64,000 bases of DNA from Urechidicola croceus (GCF_001761325.1 NZ_CP017478.1:2005501-2069500); one strand, 5' to 3'; shown: positions 1-10,164, numbered from the stretch's first letter. Program-made: numbers and translations. The notes: a model not told the origin generated them from the letters alone.

Positions 1-2
1 TA

Positions 3-731
3 ACAGACATTACTTTAAAGGCTAATTTTTCTCCTTATAGTTCTCAAGAAATTGCTGTGAGTTCAATTCAAATAAACATTCTTGGAAGTACAACAACTGC
101 AAATTCACAAGCATTTTCTTATTCTGACGGAATCGGAGCGTCTCCAGGGGGGTTATTTAATATAGGTGCATTTACTGAAGGCCTTGACAATTCCGATCCA
201 ATTGTGAGTGAATTTATCAATTCATTACAAATTGACAAATTCAGTTTTGTACCAACTGTTAGTTCGATGGCTTTAGAAATAACCGACAATGAAGTTAATT
301 GGTTTCACGCACCAACTAATTTGATTTCAGCAAATGAAACTCGGGGAGTTAATGATACTACTCCATTCGATGCTTGGTTAATGCCTGATGATAACCAAAC
401 ACACACTTTACTTACTAGCGAAGGCGCAAACTTTTTATGGGAAGAAATTGTTTCGGCATCATTAAAAACTGATGAATTTTCACTTAACAACTCTTTTGCT
501 GTTTTAGGAAATCCTGTAAAAAATCAAATCCGTATTCAAATAAATGATAGAAGTATTAAAAACATATCTACTAAAATTTATTCAATAACTGGATTAGAAT
601 TATTTACCAATAAATTCAACACTTTATCTTCAAACCAAATAGAAATACCTATAAATTTAAATTCTGGAATTTATATACTTGAATTAATTCATAAAAATGA
701 AGTTTTCAAAACTAAAATTATTGTAGAATAA
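3..731 (+). CDS. C-terminal part of a secreted protein with T9SS type A sorting domain (5' partial)
   Basis: The frame is open from the first base of the window, so the start lies upstream; a GTG at 57 is only an internal candidate. The last 75 or so residues form a type IX secretion sorting domain: a GNPVKNQI stretch (variant of the usual PNP motif), then IYSITG, then LNSGIYILEL and a C-terminal KIIVE strand. Such domains direct export through the outer membrane and are removed or linked to LPS. The upstream 150 residues are rich in Asn, Ser and Thr, and I do not recognise the domain. The gene meets rsmG tail to tail with no gap. T9SS cargo is confident, the specific function unknown. Confidence 0.8.
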   Translation, partial: TDITLKANFSPYSSQEIAVSSIQINILGSTTTANSQAFSYSDGIGASPGGLFNIGAFTEGLDNSDPIVSEFINSLQIDKFSFVPTVSSMALEITDNEVNWFHAPTNLISANETRGVNDTTPFDAWLMPDDNQTHTLLTSEGANFLWEEIVSASLKTDEFSLNNSFAVLGNPVKNQIRIQINDRSIKNISTKIYSITGLELFTNKFNTLSSNQIEIPINLNSGIYILELIHKNEVFKTKIIVE

Positions 732-1361
732 TTACGGTTTATACTTCAAAGGAATATGTACCACTTTTTTAGTCTCAAAAAAATCTTCTTCAAAATAATC
801 AGTTAAATCAAAAATGGTGGCTTTTGGAAAATTAATTAATTCTTCTGTTAAGTCACCTCCTTTTAAATATAAAATTCCATTTTTCAGTTCGTGATTTGAT
901 TTTTTACGAATCTTCTTCTTTGTCCATTTTACAAAATCGTCCATCTTCGTTACTGCTCTACTTACAATAAAGTCAAATTCTCCCTTCACTTTTTCAGCAC
1001 GCCCATGTTCTGCTTTAACATTTTTCAATCCCAATGCTTTTGCAACTTCATTCACAACTTTTATTTTTTTTCCTATTGAATCAACTAAATAAAAATCAAC
1101 TTTAGGAAATAAAATTGCTAATGGAATACCAGGAAAACCTCCACCCGTACCAATATCTAAAACTTTAGATTTTGGCTCAAATGATTGGACCTTGGCTATA
1201 CCTAATGAATGTAACACATGCTTTATATATAACTCATCAATATCTTTACGAGAAATGACATTGATTTGCGCGTTCCATTCTTTATAAAGTTGTTCAAGTT
1301 GCTTAAATTGTGAAATTTGCAAATCCGTTAAATCAGAAAAGTATTTTTCTAAAATTATCAT
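732..1361 (-). CDS. rsmG: 16S rRNA (guanine-527-N7)-methyltransferase RsmG
   Basis: RsmG (GidB) methylates N7 of G527 in 16S rRNA using S-adenosylmethionine. The 209 residues match the family length. The SAM-binding motif VLDIGTGGGFPG lies at about residues 67-78, followed by an acidic strand end (VDS, about 98) and the FDFIVSRAV segment typical of the family near 130-140. The start is supported by a TAnnTTTG promoter element about 20 bp upstream. It is transcribed divergently from the desaturase gene and converges on the preceding T9SS-sorted gene. Confidence 0.95.
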   Translation of the reverse strand: MIILEKYFSDLTDLQISQFKQLEQLYKEWNAQINVISRKDIDELYIKHVLHSLGIAKVQSFEPKSKVLDIGTGGGFPGIPLAILFPKVDFYLVDSIGKKIKVVNEVAKALGLKNVKAEHGRAEKVKGEFDFIVSRAVTKMDDFVKWTKKKIRKKSNHELKNGILYLKGGDLTEELINFPKATIFDLTDYFEEDFFETKKVVHIPLKYKP

Positions 1362-1380
1362 CGTATAAATATTTTTTATG

Positions 1381-1388
1381 CAAAAATA
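1381..1388 (-). promoter_or_regulatory. Bacteroidota -7 promoter element for rsmG
   Basis: Read on the minus strand this is TATTTTTG, matching TAnnTTTG, the -7 element of the primary sigma factor in Flavobacteriaceae. It ends about 20 nt before the rsmG ATG. No clear -33 TTG is seen at the usual distance. Confidence 0.5.
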
Positions 1389-1453
1389 CTATCTTGAACT
1401 GAAATAATTGTTAATTTTCTGTCGTTTAAAGAACAACTTATAAAAAAGTACAT

Positions 1454-1461
1454 TAGTTTTG
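1454..1461 (+). promoter_or_regulatory. Bacteroidota -7 promoter element for the desaturase gene
   Basis: TAGTTTTG matches TAnnTTTG and lies 19 nt before the ATG at 1481, leaving a short A/T-rich leader without a Shine-Dalgarno motif. Confidence 0.5.
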
Positions 1462-1480
1462 TACCTTAAAACTTAAATGA

Positions 1481-2572
1481 ATGAAGACAGTAAATTTTTC
1501 TAGAAGTGATAAAACAAAGTTTTTTAGAACCCTAAATAAAAGAGTAAATCTATATTTTAAAGAAAACAATATAAAACGAACTGGTAATTGGAAGTTATAT
1601 TCTAAAGCTATTGTAATGTTTGCAATTTTTCTTGTACCAGTTGCATTAATTTTGACAGTTCCAATGCCTCAATGGCTTATGATTTTGTTAATGATAGTTA
1701 CTGGTGTTGGAATGGCAGGAGTAGGAATGAACGTAATGCACGATAGTAACCACGAATCATTTTCTAGCAAAAAATGGGTTAATAAATTAATGGGAAGTAG
1801 TATATATATACTTGCTGGAAATGTATACAACTGGAAAGTTCAACACAACGTTTTACATCATACATTTACAAATATCAAAGGACATGATGAGGATATAGAT
1901 GCTGGAAGAATAATACGTTTTTCTAAACATGCAAAATGGTTTAGCATCCACAAGTTTCAAAAATTCTATTCAATTTTCTTGTATGGATTATTGACTATTA
2001 ACTGGGCTATTACAACCGATTTCAAACAAATGTCTAATTATTTGAAACGTAAATTATCTTATGGTAAATTTCCTAATCCAAAGGTAGAATGGACAAAATT
2101 GGTAATTTCAAAAATTGTTTATTATTCATTCTGGATTGTACTACCATTACTAGTATTAGACATTGCATGGTGGAAAGTATTAATTGGATTCTTTGTAATG
2201 CATTATACTGCAGGAATGATTTTGAGTGTAGTCTTTCAATTGGCACATGTAGTTCCAAATACAGAAATGATAGAACCAGATAAAGATGGTAATCTAGAAC
2301 ACACTTGGGCTGTACATCAATTATATACTACAGCAAATTTTGCTCCAAAAAACTGGCTAATCAATTATTATACTGGCGGTTTGAATCATCAAGTAGAACA
2401 CCATATTTTTCCACATATATCTCATGTGCATTATAAAAAATTGGCTAAAATCGTAAAAGAAACGACCAAAGAATTTAATTTACCATATAATGAATACCAT
2501 TCTTTTAGAAAAGCTGTAATTGAACATTTTAAACAATTAGGTCATTTAGGTAAAGAACCACATTTAGCATAA
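1481..2572 (+). CDS. Membrane fatty acid desaturase (acyl-CoA/acyl-lipid type)
   Basis: Integral membrane di-iron desaturase that introduces a double bond into fatty acyl chains, probably in adjustment of membrane fluidity. All three histidine boxes are present: HDSNH (87-91), HNVLHH (122-127) and QVEHH (304-308), the last with Gln in place of the first His as in front-end (delta-5/delta-6 type) desaturases. Hydrophobic segments lie near 42-80, 160-180 and 210-255. There is no N-terminal cytochrome b5 domain, so electrons must come from a separate carrier. The family is clear; the regiospecificity is not. The aminotransferase follows 19 bp downstream, probably co-transcribed. Confidence 0.9.
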   Translation: MKTVNFSRSDKTKFFRTLNKRVNLYFKENNIKRTGNWKLYSKAIVMFAIFLVPVALILTVPMPQWLMILLMIVTGVGMAGVGMNVMHDSNHESFSSKKWVNKLMGSSIYILAGNVYNWKVQHNVLHHTFTNIKGHDEDIDAGRIIRFSKHAKWFSIHKFQKFYSIFLYGLLTINWAITTDFKQMSNYLKRKLSYGKFPNPKVEWTKLVISKIVYYSFWIVLPLLVLDIAWWKVLIGFFVMHYTAGMILSVVFQLAHVVPNTEMIEPDKDGNLEHTWAVHQLYTTANFAPKNWLINYYTGGLNHQVEHHIFPHISHVHYKKLAKIVKETTKEFNLPYNEYHSFRKAVIEHFKQLGHLGKEPHLA

Positions 2573-2591
2573 AAACAACTAACAACACAAC

Positions 2592-3779
2592 ATGTCACAA
2601 CAACTATCAGACAGAATTAACAGCCTTCCAAGTTCTGCAACTTTGGCTATGGCTGCAAAAGCAAGAGAATTAAAACAACAAGGTAAAGACATTATCGGTT
2701 TAAGTTTAGGTGAGCCTGACTTTAACACTCCTGAATTTATCAAAGATGCTGCCATCAAAGCAATACAAGATAACTATAATTCATACACACCAGTTGATGG
2801 TTATGGAGAATTAAAAGACGCTATTTGCTTAAAATTCAAAAGAGATAATAATTTAGATTATAAACCTAGTCAAATTGTAGTTTCTACAGGAGCTAAACAA
2901 TCTATTGCTAATATTGCTCAAGTACTATTAAACCCTGGAGACGAAGTTTTATTACCTGCTCCATATTGGGTAAGTTACTCAGCAATTGCAACATTATGTG
3001 AAGCAACTTATGTTGAAATTCCCTCTTCAATTGATACTGATTTTAAAATCACTCCAGAGCAATTAGAAGCAGCAATCACACCAAAAACGAAAATGATTTT
3101 CTTCAACTCTCCTAATAATCCAAGTGGAACAATTTATACTGAAAAAGAGTATAGAGCATTGGCAGCAGTTTTAGAAAAACACCCTAATATTTATATTCTT
3201 TCAGATGAAATATACGAACACATTAGTTATGGCACTGAAACATTTAGTTTTGCTGCAATTCCTAGTATGTATGATAGAACAATAACAGTAAATGGTGTTG
3301 CAAAAGCATTTGCAATGACTGGTTGGAGAATTGGTTATATTGGAGCACCAGAATGGATTGCAAAGGCTTGTACAAAAATGCAAGGGCAAATTACTTCAGG
3401 AGCAAATTGTATCGCACAACGTGCTACAATTGCAGCATTAGAAGCTCCAGTTTCTGAAATTCAATATATGGTTACCGAATTTCATAAAAGAAGGGATATG
3501 ATACTTGGTTTGCTAAAAGAAATTGATGGTTTTAAGTTGAATGTTCCTAAAGGTGCATTTTATGTATTTCCAGATATTTCTTCATTTTTTGGAAAAACAA
3601 TAAAAGGAAAAGTTATATCTAATGCTTCAGATTTTGCCATGTTATTATTAGAAGAAGCAAATGTTGCAACTGTAACTGGAGACGCTTTTGGCGCTCCTGA
3701 TTGTATTCGTATTTCATACGCAGCATCTGAAGATAATATTAGAACTGCAATTTCTAGAATAAAAGAAGTTTTAAGTTAA
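2592..3779 (+). CDS. PLP-dependent class I aminotransferase (aspartate aminotransferase type)
   Basis: Fold-type I aminotransferase of 395 residues, closest in motif content to the I-gamma aspartate/prephenate aminotransferases (aspB-like). Seen: SLGEPDF near 38-44, NNPSG at 175-179, SDEIYEH at 204-210 (Asp binding the PLP pyridine nitrogen), and NGVAKAFAMTGWRIGY with the Schiff-base Lys at about 238. The C-terminal RISYA supplies the Arg that binds the substrate carboxylate. Expected reaction: aspartate plus 2-oxoglutarate to oxaloacetate plus glutamate. Prephenate specificity cannot be excluded from sequence alone. A strong terminator follows. Confidence 0.9.
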   Translation: MSQQLSDRINSLPSSATLAMAAKARELKQQGKDIIGLSLGEPDFNTPEFIKDAAIKAIQDNYNSYTPVDGYGELKDAICLKFKRDNNLDYKPSQIVVSTGAKQSIANIAQVLLNPGDEVLLPAPYWVSYSAIATLCEATYVEIPSSIDTDFKITPEQLEAAITPKTKMIFFNSPNNPSGTIYTEKEYRALAAVLEKHPNIYILSDEIYEHISYGTETFSFAAIPSMYDRTITVNGVAKAFAMTGWRIGYIGAPEWIAKACTKMQGQITSGANCIAQRATIAALEAPVSEIQYMVTEFHKRRDMILGLLKEIDGFKLNVPKGAFYVFPDISSFFGKTIKGKVISNASDFAMLLLEEANVATVTGDAFGAPDCIRISYAASEDNIRTAISRIKEVLS

Positions 3780-3800
3780 GTACTTATCTCTATAAAATTA

Positions 3801-3835
3801 AAAATCCGTCACATTTATTGTTGACGGATTTTTTT
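3801..3835 (+). terminator. Rho-independent terminator after the aminotransferase gene
   Basis: A perfect 11-bp stem (3801-3811 with 3822-3832) around a 10-nt loop runs into a T tract ending at 3835. It ends the desaturase-aminotransferase unit. Confidence 0.85.
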
Positions 3836-3845
3836 GTTATATTTG
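3818..3845 (+). promoter_or_regulatory. Promoter of the dodecin gene
   Basis: TTG at 3818-3820 and TATATTTG at 3838-3845 are separated by 17 nt, matching the flavobacterial -33/-7 consensus (TTG, 17-23 nt, TAnnTTTG). It overlaps the upstream terminator and leaves a leader of about 35 nt before the ATG at 3886. Confidence 0.65.
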
Positions 3846-3885
3846 TTTACAACGAAAAATTAATTTAACTTAAAAAAAGATAGTT

Positions 3886-4089
3886 ATGGCAGTAATGAAA
3901 GTTATCGAAGTAATGGCAAATTCTGACAAAAGTTGGGAAGATGCTACTAAAAAAGCAGTAAAACACGCTTCAAAAAGTGTAAAACACATTAAATCAGTTT
4001 TTGTACAATCTCAAAGTGCAGTTGTAGGTGATGATGGAGATGTTACTGAGTTTAGAGTGAATGTAAAACTTACTTTTGAAGTAAAATAA
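3886..4089 (+). CDS. Dodecin family flavin-binding protein
   Basis: At 67 residues this has full dodecin length. The pattern MAVMKVIEVMANSDKSW, then a helix of charged residues (DATKKAVKHASK) and a closing strand FRVNVKLTFEVK gives the beta-alpha-beta-beta fold that assembles into a hollow dodecamer storing or buffering flavins in the cytoplasm. The gene is monocistronic, with its own promoter and a strong terminator. Confidence 0.9.
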   Translation: MAVMKVIEVMANSDKSWEDATKKAVKHASKSVKHIKSVFVQSQSAVVGDDGDVTEFRVNVKLTFEVK

Positions 4090-4108
4090 ATAACATTTTA
4101 TCTAATAA

Positions 4109-4140
4109 AAAAGCGTCTTGAAATTCAAGACGCTTTTTTT
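4109..4140. terminator. Bidirectional terminator between dodecin and recQ
   Basis: Stem 4109-4120 pairs with 4126-4137 around a 5-nt loop. A runs precede and T runs follow the stem, so it can stop transcription from both convergent genes. Confidence 0.85.
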
Positions 4141-4144
4141 GTTT

Positions 4145-6259
4145 TTAATTGGTATCTGCTTCAAGAATTGTAAGTGCTAATCTAATTTTTGAGTAATCTA
4201 TTTTCTCCTCAAAATATTCAAAATATGGTTTTAAAGTCTCTGGACTTTCCAATGCTGTTTTTGCTTTTTCAATTTGACTAACCTCTTCTTTTGAAACAAA
4301 TTGATACAAATCAATATCCTTTCCTTGTGAATATAAATTTGCCAAATGAGAAAAAATTGTAGGTGTTTTTAATGACCTTTTTTCTGCAATTTCTTCAACA
4401 GTCAATCCCTCTTTGTATAGGTCATACGTAACTTTTACAGTATCAACTTTACGCTTTTTTACTTTTTCATTCATAAAAGCAGTAATCTCAGCAATAAATT
4501 CATCTCCGTACACTTCCATTTTGCGTTGACCTACACCACTTATTTCTAAGAACTCCGATTCACTCATTGGTCTTGCACGTTCCATTTCTTTTAAAGTAGC
4601 ATCATTAAACACTAAATAGGCTGGGATATTTTCTTCTAAAGCAATTTTATGTCTCAATTGTCGTAATCGTTCAAACAAATCACTTGTACTAACTTTAGAT
4701 GATTTTTTGGTTTTCTTCTTCTCAATCGTCTTATCTATTTCAATTGGTCTAGTTAGATTAACTTTTGCCTTTTCAAAAAGGACTTTCTTCGAAAAATCAG
4801 TCAGTTTAAGTGCATTATTTTCATGAAATGCTATTTCACATACACCTTGATTAATTAGTTGTATAATATAATGTTGCCAATCTTTCCATGAAACATCTTT
4901 ACCCATTCCATAGGTTTTTAATTGATCGTATTTTTTATCTAAAATCGTTGCGTTTTTGGCACCACGAAGTACATCTATAACAACTCCTATCGCTTCTGAT
5001 TCTTTTAATCTAGTTATTGCTGATAACGCTTTTTGAGCCAAAATTGTTCCATCAAAATGTGTTGGTGGATTCTTACATACATCACAATTTCCACAATCTT
5101 TCTCAATCAATTCTCCAAAATAACTCAACAAAATCTTTCTTCTGCATACTGTTGCTTCTGAAAACTGTTTCATTCTATCTAACTTGGCAATTTGAACCTC
5201 TTCATTTGCACTTCCTTCTGCAAATCTTCGTAACTGAATGACATCTGCATAACTATGAAATAATAATGCTTTCGCATCTAAACCATCTCTTCCTGAACGA
5301 CCAATTTCTTGATAATAGCCTTCAATATTTTTAGGCATATTATAATGAATTACCCAACGAACATTAGACTTGTCTATCCCCATTCCAAAGGCTACTGTAG
5401 CACAAACAATCTGAATTTTGTCAAAAATAAAATCTTCTTGTGCTTTATTTCTTTCTTCAAAAGTCAAACCTGCATGATAAGACATTGCTTTGATATTTTT
5501 ATCGTTTAATTTAGATGCCAATTGTTCTGTAGATTTTCTGCTCAAACAATAAATTATTCCTGATTCATTCGGTCTTTGCTGAATAAACTTTACAATCTGA
5601 CTAATTCTATCATTTGCAGGACGAACTTCTAATGATATGTTTTTTCTGTCAAATGAAGCAATAAATTGTTTGGCTTTTGGAATATTTAATTGCTCAGCAA
5701 TATCTTGTCTTGTTGCCTTATCGGCTGTAGCAGTCAAAGCAACAATTGGAATATTAGGCAATGTATTCTTTAAAAATCCTAACTGCTGATATGAAGGTCT
5801 AAAATCGTGTCCCCAAGATGATATACAATGTGCTTCATCTATTGCAATACAACTAATATAACTTTCAGTTAATATATTATTTAACAAGGGTAAACTTTCA
5901 GGAGCAACATACAATAACTTCAATTCAGATTTTGCAATCTGTTCAAAAATATGATGTTGCTCTACCTCCTCTTGACTACTATTAAAAAATGCTGCAGGAA
6001 TTCCATTGGCATTCAATCCATCAACTTGATCTTTCATTAAGGCAATTAATGGAGAAATTACTAAGGTTAATTTATCAAACAATAATGCAGGTAATTGAAA
6101 GCACATTGATTTTCCTCCTCCTGTAGGCATTATCACAATACTATCTTTTCCTTCTAAAATTGATTCAATAATTTCTTGCTGTTGTGCTCTAAAACTATCA
6201 TAACCAAAATATTTTTTTAAGGTTGGAATTAATTGAGATTCGTATTCTTTTACTTGCAT
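4145..6259 (-). CDS. recQ: ATP-dependent DNA helicase RecQ
   Basis: A 3'-5' superfamily 2 helicase for recombination and repair, 704 residues. Walker [10 protein letters not shown] lies near 44-52, DEAH at about 141-144 and motif [12 protein letters not shown] near 330. A zinc-binding subdomain follows (Cys residues in CRRK and CGNCDVC, about 370-400), then a winged helix region, an HRDC domain (about 520-600) and a C-terminal helix-turn-helix-like segment (about 620-670) common in Bacteroidota RecQ. The start is backed by a TAnnTTTG element 22 nt upstream. Confidence 0.96.
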   Translation of the reverse strand: MQVKEYESQLIPTLKKYFGYDSFRAQQQEIIESILEGKDSIVIMPTGGGKSMCFQLPALLFDKLTLVISPLIALMKDQVDGLNANGIPAAFFNSSQEEVEQHHIFEQIAKSELKLLYVAPESLPLLNNILTESYISCIAIDEAHCISSWGHDFRPSYQQLGFLKNTLPNIPIVALTATADKATRQDIAEQLNIPKAKQFIASFDRKNISLEVRPANDRISQIVKFIQQRPNESGIIYCLSRKSTEQLASKLNDKNIKAMSYHAGLTFEERNKAQEDFIFDKIQIVCATVAFGMGIDKSNVRWVIHYNMPKNIEGYYQEIGRSGRDGLDAKALLFHSYADVIQLRRFAEGSANEEVQIAKLDRMKQFSEATVCRRKILLSYFGELIEKDCGNCDVCKNPPTHFDGTILAQKALSAITRLKESEAIGVVIDVLRGAKNATILDKKYDQLKTYGMGKDVSWKDWQHYIIQLINQGVCEIAFHENNALKLTDFSKKVLFEKAKVNLTRPIEIDKTIEKKKTKKSSKVSTSDLFERLRQLRHKIALEENIPAYLVFNDATLKEMERARPMSESEFLEISGVGQRKMEVYGDEFIAEITAFMNEKVKKRKVDTVKVTYDLYKEGLTVEEIAEKRSLKTPTIFSHLANLYSQGKDIDLYQFVSKEEVSQIEKAKTALESPETLKPYFEYFEEKIDYSKIRLALTILEADTN

Positions 6260-6280
6260 TTATTGGTTTTAATAGAACTG

Positions 6281-6288
6281 CAAATTTA
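6281..6288 (-). promoter_or_regulatory. -7 promoter element for recQ
   Basis: On the minus strand this reads TAAATTTG, a match to TAnnTTTG, placed 21 nt before the recQ start codon. Confidence 0.5.
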
Positions 6289-6369
6289 ATCTAAAAAAAA
6301 CGATATTCATTTTCTACTCACACTACATTTATTCAAAAAAATATATATCAATAACGAATTTTGTTTTTC

Positions 6370-6377
6370 TATCTTTG
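6370..6377 (+). promoter_or_regulatory. -7 promoter element that decides the start of the DUF255 gene
   Basis: TATCTTTG matches TAnnTTTG. It overlaps the in-frame TTG at 6375, which therefore would not be transcribed; the ATG at 6393 is the likely start. Confidence 0.55.
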
Positions 6378-6392
6378 AAAAAAAGAATTTAC

Positions 6393-8516
6393 ATGTACCG
6401 AATTTTATTTGCACTTACACTATCAACTTTATTTTTATCTAGTTGCAAAAATCAAATTAAAGATAATATGGCTCAAGAACATAAATATACCAACGATTTA
6501 ATCAATGAAACAAGTCCATATTTATTGCAACACGCACACAATCCTGTAGATTGGAAACCTTGGAATCAAGAAACATTGGATTTAGCAAAAAAAGAAAATA
6601 AATTGATTGTTATTTCTGTAGGTTATGCAGCGTGTCATTGGTGTCATGTGATGGAGCACGAAAGTTTTGAAAACGATTCGGTTGCCAAAATAATGAACGA
6701 TAATTTTATTAATATAAAAGTAGATCGCGAAGAGCGTCCTGATGTAGATCAAGTATATATGGATGCTGTGCAGTTAATGACAGGAAGTGGTGGATGGCCG
6801 TTGAATTGTATCACATTACCTGACGGAAGACCAATTTTTGGAGGTACTTATTTTCCAAAAGATAATTGGATAAGTGTGTTACATCAATTATCGGACTTGT
6901 ATAAAAACAGTCCAGAAAAAGCCATTGAATATGCTGAAAAACTAACTGAAGGAATCCAAAAAACTAGTTTGGTTGCTCTCAATACTGATGAAGCAATTTT
7001 TGAAGTAGATTCTATAATTGCATCAATTGATAACTGGAAAACTCGATTTGATACCAAATTAGGTGGAATGACAGGAGCTCCAAAGTTTCCAATGCCTACA
7101 AACTACCAATTCTTATTAAGATATGGTGTACAAGGCAAGAGTAAATTTATTTCCAATTATGTACACAATACCCTAACCAAAATGGCTTATGGCGGAATGT
7201 ATGATCAAGTTGGCGGTGGTTTTGCTCGTTATTCTGTAGATGAGAAATGGCATGTTCCACATTTTGAAAAAATGCTTTATGACAATGCTCAATTGGTAAG
7301 TTTATATTCTGATGCATATCAAGTATATAATGAAGATTTGTACAAAGAAATTGTAACTGAAACATTGACATTCGTCGAACGTGAATTGATGAGTGATGAA
7401 GGTGCTTTTTATTCTTCTCTTGATGCAGATAGCAATACTCCAGAAGGCGAATTGGAAGAAGGTGCTTTTTATGTATGGACCAAAGAAGAATTGAAGCAAA
7501 TAATTACATCAGACTTTGAAATTTTTGAAGATTATTACAATATAAACTCTTATGGCTTTTGGGAAAAAGAAAACTATGTGTTGATTCGTAACAGTTCAGA
7601 TTTAGCAATTGCCAATAAATATGGGTTAACATTAGAAAAAGTAAAATCTAAAGTTGAAAATTGGAAACAAATATTACTAAAAGAGCGAAGTAAAAAAGAA
7701 CGCCCAAGATTGGATGACAAAACATTGACTTCATGGAATGCTTTAATGTTAAAAGGATATGTGGATGCTTATCGTGTGTTTGACAATCAGCATTACCTTG
7801 ATATTGCTACTAAAAACGCTAAATTCTTAATCTCAAAACAACTTAGAGAAGATGGTGGTTTGAACCATAATTATAAAAATGGGAAAAGTACAATTAATGG
7901 TTATTTAGAAGATTATTCGGCAGTTATTGATGCTTTTATTTCACTTTATGAAGTGACGCTAGATGAACAATGGCTCAACACGGCAAAACAATTAACTGAC
8001 TATACATTTGATCACTTTTTTGATACCAAAAGCGGTATGTTTTACTTTACTTCAGATGAAGATAAAGACCTTATTGCTCGCAAAATGGAAGTTGCTGATA
8101 ATGTAATTCCTGCATCAAATTCTATGATGGCTAGAAACTTAGCAAAACTAAGTCATTATTATTCAAACTCACACTACTTAAAAACAAGTAGGCAAATGCT
8201 GAACAATGTGAAATCGGATATGATTAAGTATCCATCAGGATATTCAAATTGGCTACAATTAAAAAGTGATTTTGCTAGTCACTATTATGAAATTGCCATT
8301 TCAGGAAAAGATGCATTATCTAAATTAAAAGAAATTAACAAAACGTATATTCCGAATAAATTAATTGCAGGTGCAATAGGCGAAAGTGCTGTTCCGCTTA
8401 TGGAAGGTCGTTATAATGAGGATAATACTTTTATTTATATTTGTGTAGATGGGGCTTGTAAATTACCTGAAACAGAAGTTGATAAAGCATTGAATCAACT
8501 AGAAAAACATTTTTAA
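6393..8516 (+). CDS. DUF255 (thioredoxin-like, YyaL/SSP411 family) lipoprotein
   Basis: Long protein with an N-terminal thioredoxin-fold domain and a C-terminal alpha/alpha toroid like glycosidases and N-acylglucosamine 2-epimerases. The family hallmark [14 protein letters not shown] lies near 75-90, and [13 protein letters not shown] near 290-302. The start at 6393 gives a short lipoprotein signal ending in LFLSSC (Cys at about 18), so the protein should sit in the periplasm facing a membrane; most family members are cytosolic, making this form worth noting. An in-frame TTG at 6375 would add six residues but overlaps the promoter. The substrate is unknown. Confidence 0.85.
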   Translation: MYRILFALTLSTLFLSSCKNQIKDNMAQEHKYTNDLINETSPYLLQHAHNPVDWKPWNQETLDLAKKENKLIVISVGYAACHWCHVMEHESFENDSVAKIMNDNFINIKVDREERPDVDQVYMDAVQLMTGSGGWPLNCITLPDGRPIFGGTYFPKDNWISVLHQLSDLYKNSPEKAIEYAEKLTEGIQKTSLVALNTDEAIFEVDSIIASIDNWKTRFDTKLGGMTGAPKFPMPTNYQFLLRYGVQGKSKFISNYVHNTLTKMAYGGMYDQVGGGFARYSVDEKWHVPHFEKMLYDNAQLVSLYSDAYQVYNEDLYKEIVTETLTFVERELMSDEGAFYSSLDADSNTPEGELEEGAFYVWTKEELKQIITSDFEIFEDYYNINSYGFWEKENYVLIRNSSDLAIANKYGLTLEKVKSKVENWKQILLKERSKKERPRLDDKTLTSWNALMLKGYVDAYRVFDNQHYLDIATKNAKFLISKQLREDGGLNHNYKNGKSTINGYLEDYSAVIDAFISLYEVTLDEQWLNTAKQLTDYTFDHFFDTKSGMFYFTSDEDKDLIARKMEVADNVIPASNSMMARNLAKLSHYYSNSHYLKTSRQMLNNVKSDMIKYPSGYSNWLQLKSDFASHYYEIAISGKDALSKLKEINKTYIPNKLIAGAIGESAVPLMEGRYNEDNTFIYICVDGACKLPETEVDKALNQLEKHF

Positions 8517-8550
8517 ACTTGATTTCAGGTTAACGAATCAACTTAATTAC

Positions 8551-8640
8551 TGACGTCACACTGAACTTGTTTCAGTGTCGCATCCTAAAAAAGGAAATCA
8601 TCAATATGATGTGATTCTGAAACAAGTTCAGAATAACGAA
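8551..8640. repeat. Extragenic inverted repeat, family 1, copy 1
   Basis: Two arms of about 28 bp in inverted orientation. Each arm is itself a small hairpin: CACTGAA/TTCAGTG at about 8558-8576 and TTCTGAA/TTCAGAA at about 8615-8633. The element could fold as two hairpins or one long cruciform. Copies occur at 55517 and 58526. Confidence 0.8.
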
Positions 8641-8644
8641 ATAT

Positions 8645-8652
8645 TATATTTG
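8645..8652 (+). promoter_or_regulatory. -7 promoter element for the DUF1304 gene
   Basis: TATATTTG matches TAnnTTTG and ends 21 nt before the ATG at 8674. It supports that start over an upstream GTG at 8575, which lies inside the repeat. Confidence 0.5.
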
Positions 8653-8673
8653 ATAATTTATAAAAACATATAT

Positions 8674-9027
8674 ATGACAACATTACAAATTACCTTTATC
8701 ACATTAGTAGCATTTTTACATATCTATTTCATGATATTAGAAATGTTTTTATGGACAAAACCTAAAGGACTAAAAGCCTTTGGATTGAAAAAAGATTTTG
8801 CCGAACAATCAAAAGTGTTGGCAGCAAATCAAGGATTGTATAACGGTTTTCTTTCTGCTGGTTTAATTTGGTCACTTATTGAAAGTCGTCATGATATTGC
8901 TATTTTCTTTTTAAGTTGTGTTATGATTGCTGGAATTTATGGCGCTTATTCAACTAAAAAAATGAAGTTATTTTTTATACAATCAATACCTGCTATAATA
9001 GGATTACTAGCAATTTTTATTTTTTAA
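8674..9027 (+). CDS. DUF1304 family membrane protein
   Basis: A 117-residue integral membrane protein with four predicted hydrophobic helices, near residues 5-23, 50-65, 75-93 and 97-117. The pattern of a first helix followed by EMFLWTKP and the central NQGLYNGFLSAGLIW is typical of DUF1304, whose function is unknown. The frame continues upstream to a GTG at 8575, but those codons come from the extragenic repeat, so 8674 is preferred. It stands alone between the repeat and a secreted peroxiredoxin-like gene. Confidence 0.8.
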   Translation: MTTLQITFITLVAFLHIYFMILEMFLWTKPKGLKAFGLKKDFAEQSKVLAANQGLYNGFLSAGLIWSLIESRHDIAIFFLSCVMIAGIYGAYSTKKMKLFFIQSIPAIIGLLAIFIF

Positions 9028-9101
9028 AAAGTAGTTGGGTTTTCGTGTAATGTTTTTTCAGGAATGTTGACTAATGTTGCTCATCTTAAAAAACCCATAC
9101 A

Positions 9102-9698
9102 ATGAAAAAAATCTTGCTTGCTTCAGTTTTTACTCTCCTTTTAATAAGTACATCATTTGCACAGGTTGCTGAAAATGCTGAAGATGTAACTCCATTAAAA
9201 GTAGATGATATAATGCCTACTATTGAACTTTTAGATCTTGATGGTACAATCACTTCAACAGAAAGTATAATCAGTGAACAACCAACAATATTCTTATTTT
9301 ACCGTGGTGGTTGGTGTCCTTATTGTAATGCACATTTGGCTGCTGTTGGGCAATCAATAAAAGAAATTACAGCGTTAGGATATCAAATTGTTGGGATCAG
9401 TCCTGATTCACCAGAAAATTTATCAAAATTAATTGATAAAAATGAGTTGACTTATTCTTTATATTCTGATGGTGACGGAACATTAATTAAGGCAATGGGA
9501 ATTGCATTTAAAGCACCAAAAAAATATCAAAGTATGCTCGAAGATTTTTCTGATGATAAAAATAGTGAACTGCTTCCTGTTCCTTCAATTTTTGTTGTTG
9601 ATACTGATGGTACCATTTTATATGAGTATGTAAATCCTGATTACAAAACACGCTTAAGTGCTGAAGATCTTATTGAAACCTTGGAAGAGTTGGAGTAA
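9102..9698 (+). CDS. Secreted peroxiredoxin-like (AhpC/TSA family) protein
   Basis: 198 residues with a Sec signal peptide (MKKILLASVF onward, likely cleaved after SFA near residue 20). The thioredoxin-fold domain carries GGWCPYC, with Cys at about 72 and 75, in the position of the peroxidatic Cys of AhpC/TSA peroxiredoxins. VVDTDGTILYEY is the usual C-terminal strand pair. It is expected to reduce peroxides or disulfides in the periplasm. It is the last ordinary gene before the cassette-like array. Confidence 0.82.
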   Translation: MKKILLASVFTLLLISTSFAQVAENAEDVTPLKVDDIMPTIELLDLDGTITSTESIISEQPTIFLFYRGGWCPYCNAHLAAVGQSIKEITALGYQIVGISPDSPENLSKLIDKNELTYSLYSDGDGTLIKAMGIAFKAPKKYQSMLEDFSDDKNSELLPVPSIFVVDTDGTILYEYVNPDYKTRLSAEDLIETLEELE

Positions 9699-9798
9699 AA
9701 TTAGTTAAAGAGTCTTTTTTATTATCTTTATGAAATAATTTTAGGGGATAAAGAGTCTGAAATACTTTTTATAACAAGTTAGGCACAAGTTGACCAAA

Positions 9799-10152
9799 AT
9801 GCAAACAGAAGAATACAAGAAACTGATTAAAGAAGGAAACGTACTTGATTTTGCGACGATAAAAGAAACAAAAAAGCAACTCGGAATAAATGGTTTGACG
9901 GAACTTGAATCTCAAATTGACCGAATATTAGCGGAAAATAAAATTCAAAAACCTGAATTACATAATAAACCGAACGAAACGGAAACTGACTTTTATCTGA
10001 TTGACTTAAGTACTGACCAAATCGAACAGATAGTTTTTATGTTCGGGGATTTAGAAGTTGGTAATCTTGGACTGAATTATGAAACGACTTATTCTGCCAG
10101 TTTTTATGCAAAAATGCTTGATAAGTGGAATAATTTACCTGATTATAGATAA
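9799..10152 (+). CDS. Cassette gene 1: hypothetical protein, 117 residues
   Basis: No family recognised. The product is soluble, acidic and without signal peptide or membrane segment; the N-terminal 50 residues look helical (YKKLIKEGNVLDF, ELESQIDRILAENK). The ATG at 9799 is preferred over an in-frame TTG at 9790; it lies 20 nt after the inferred cassette boundary. The leader TTGACCAAAATG closely resembles that of cassette gene 2 (TTGACAAAAATG). The stop is 13 bp before site A. Confidence 0.7.
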   Translation: MQTEEYKKLIKEGNVLDFATIKETKKQLGINGLTELESQIDRILAENKIQKPELHNKPNETETDFYLIDLSTDQIEQIVFMFGDLEVGNLGLNYETTYSASFYAKMLDKWNNLPDYR

Positions 10153-10164
10153 AAATAAAAACCA

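Noticed and set aside
8575-8673. Upstream GTG start of the DUF1304 gene
   Set aside because: The extra codons are the extragenic repeat, and a -7 element precedes the ATG at 8674.
9706-9758. Two 10-bp copies of TAAAGAGTCT ahead of the array as an attI-like site
   Set aside because: Direct repeats alone do not define attI, and no integrase gene is beside them.
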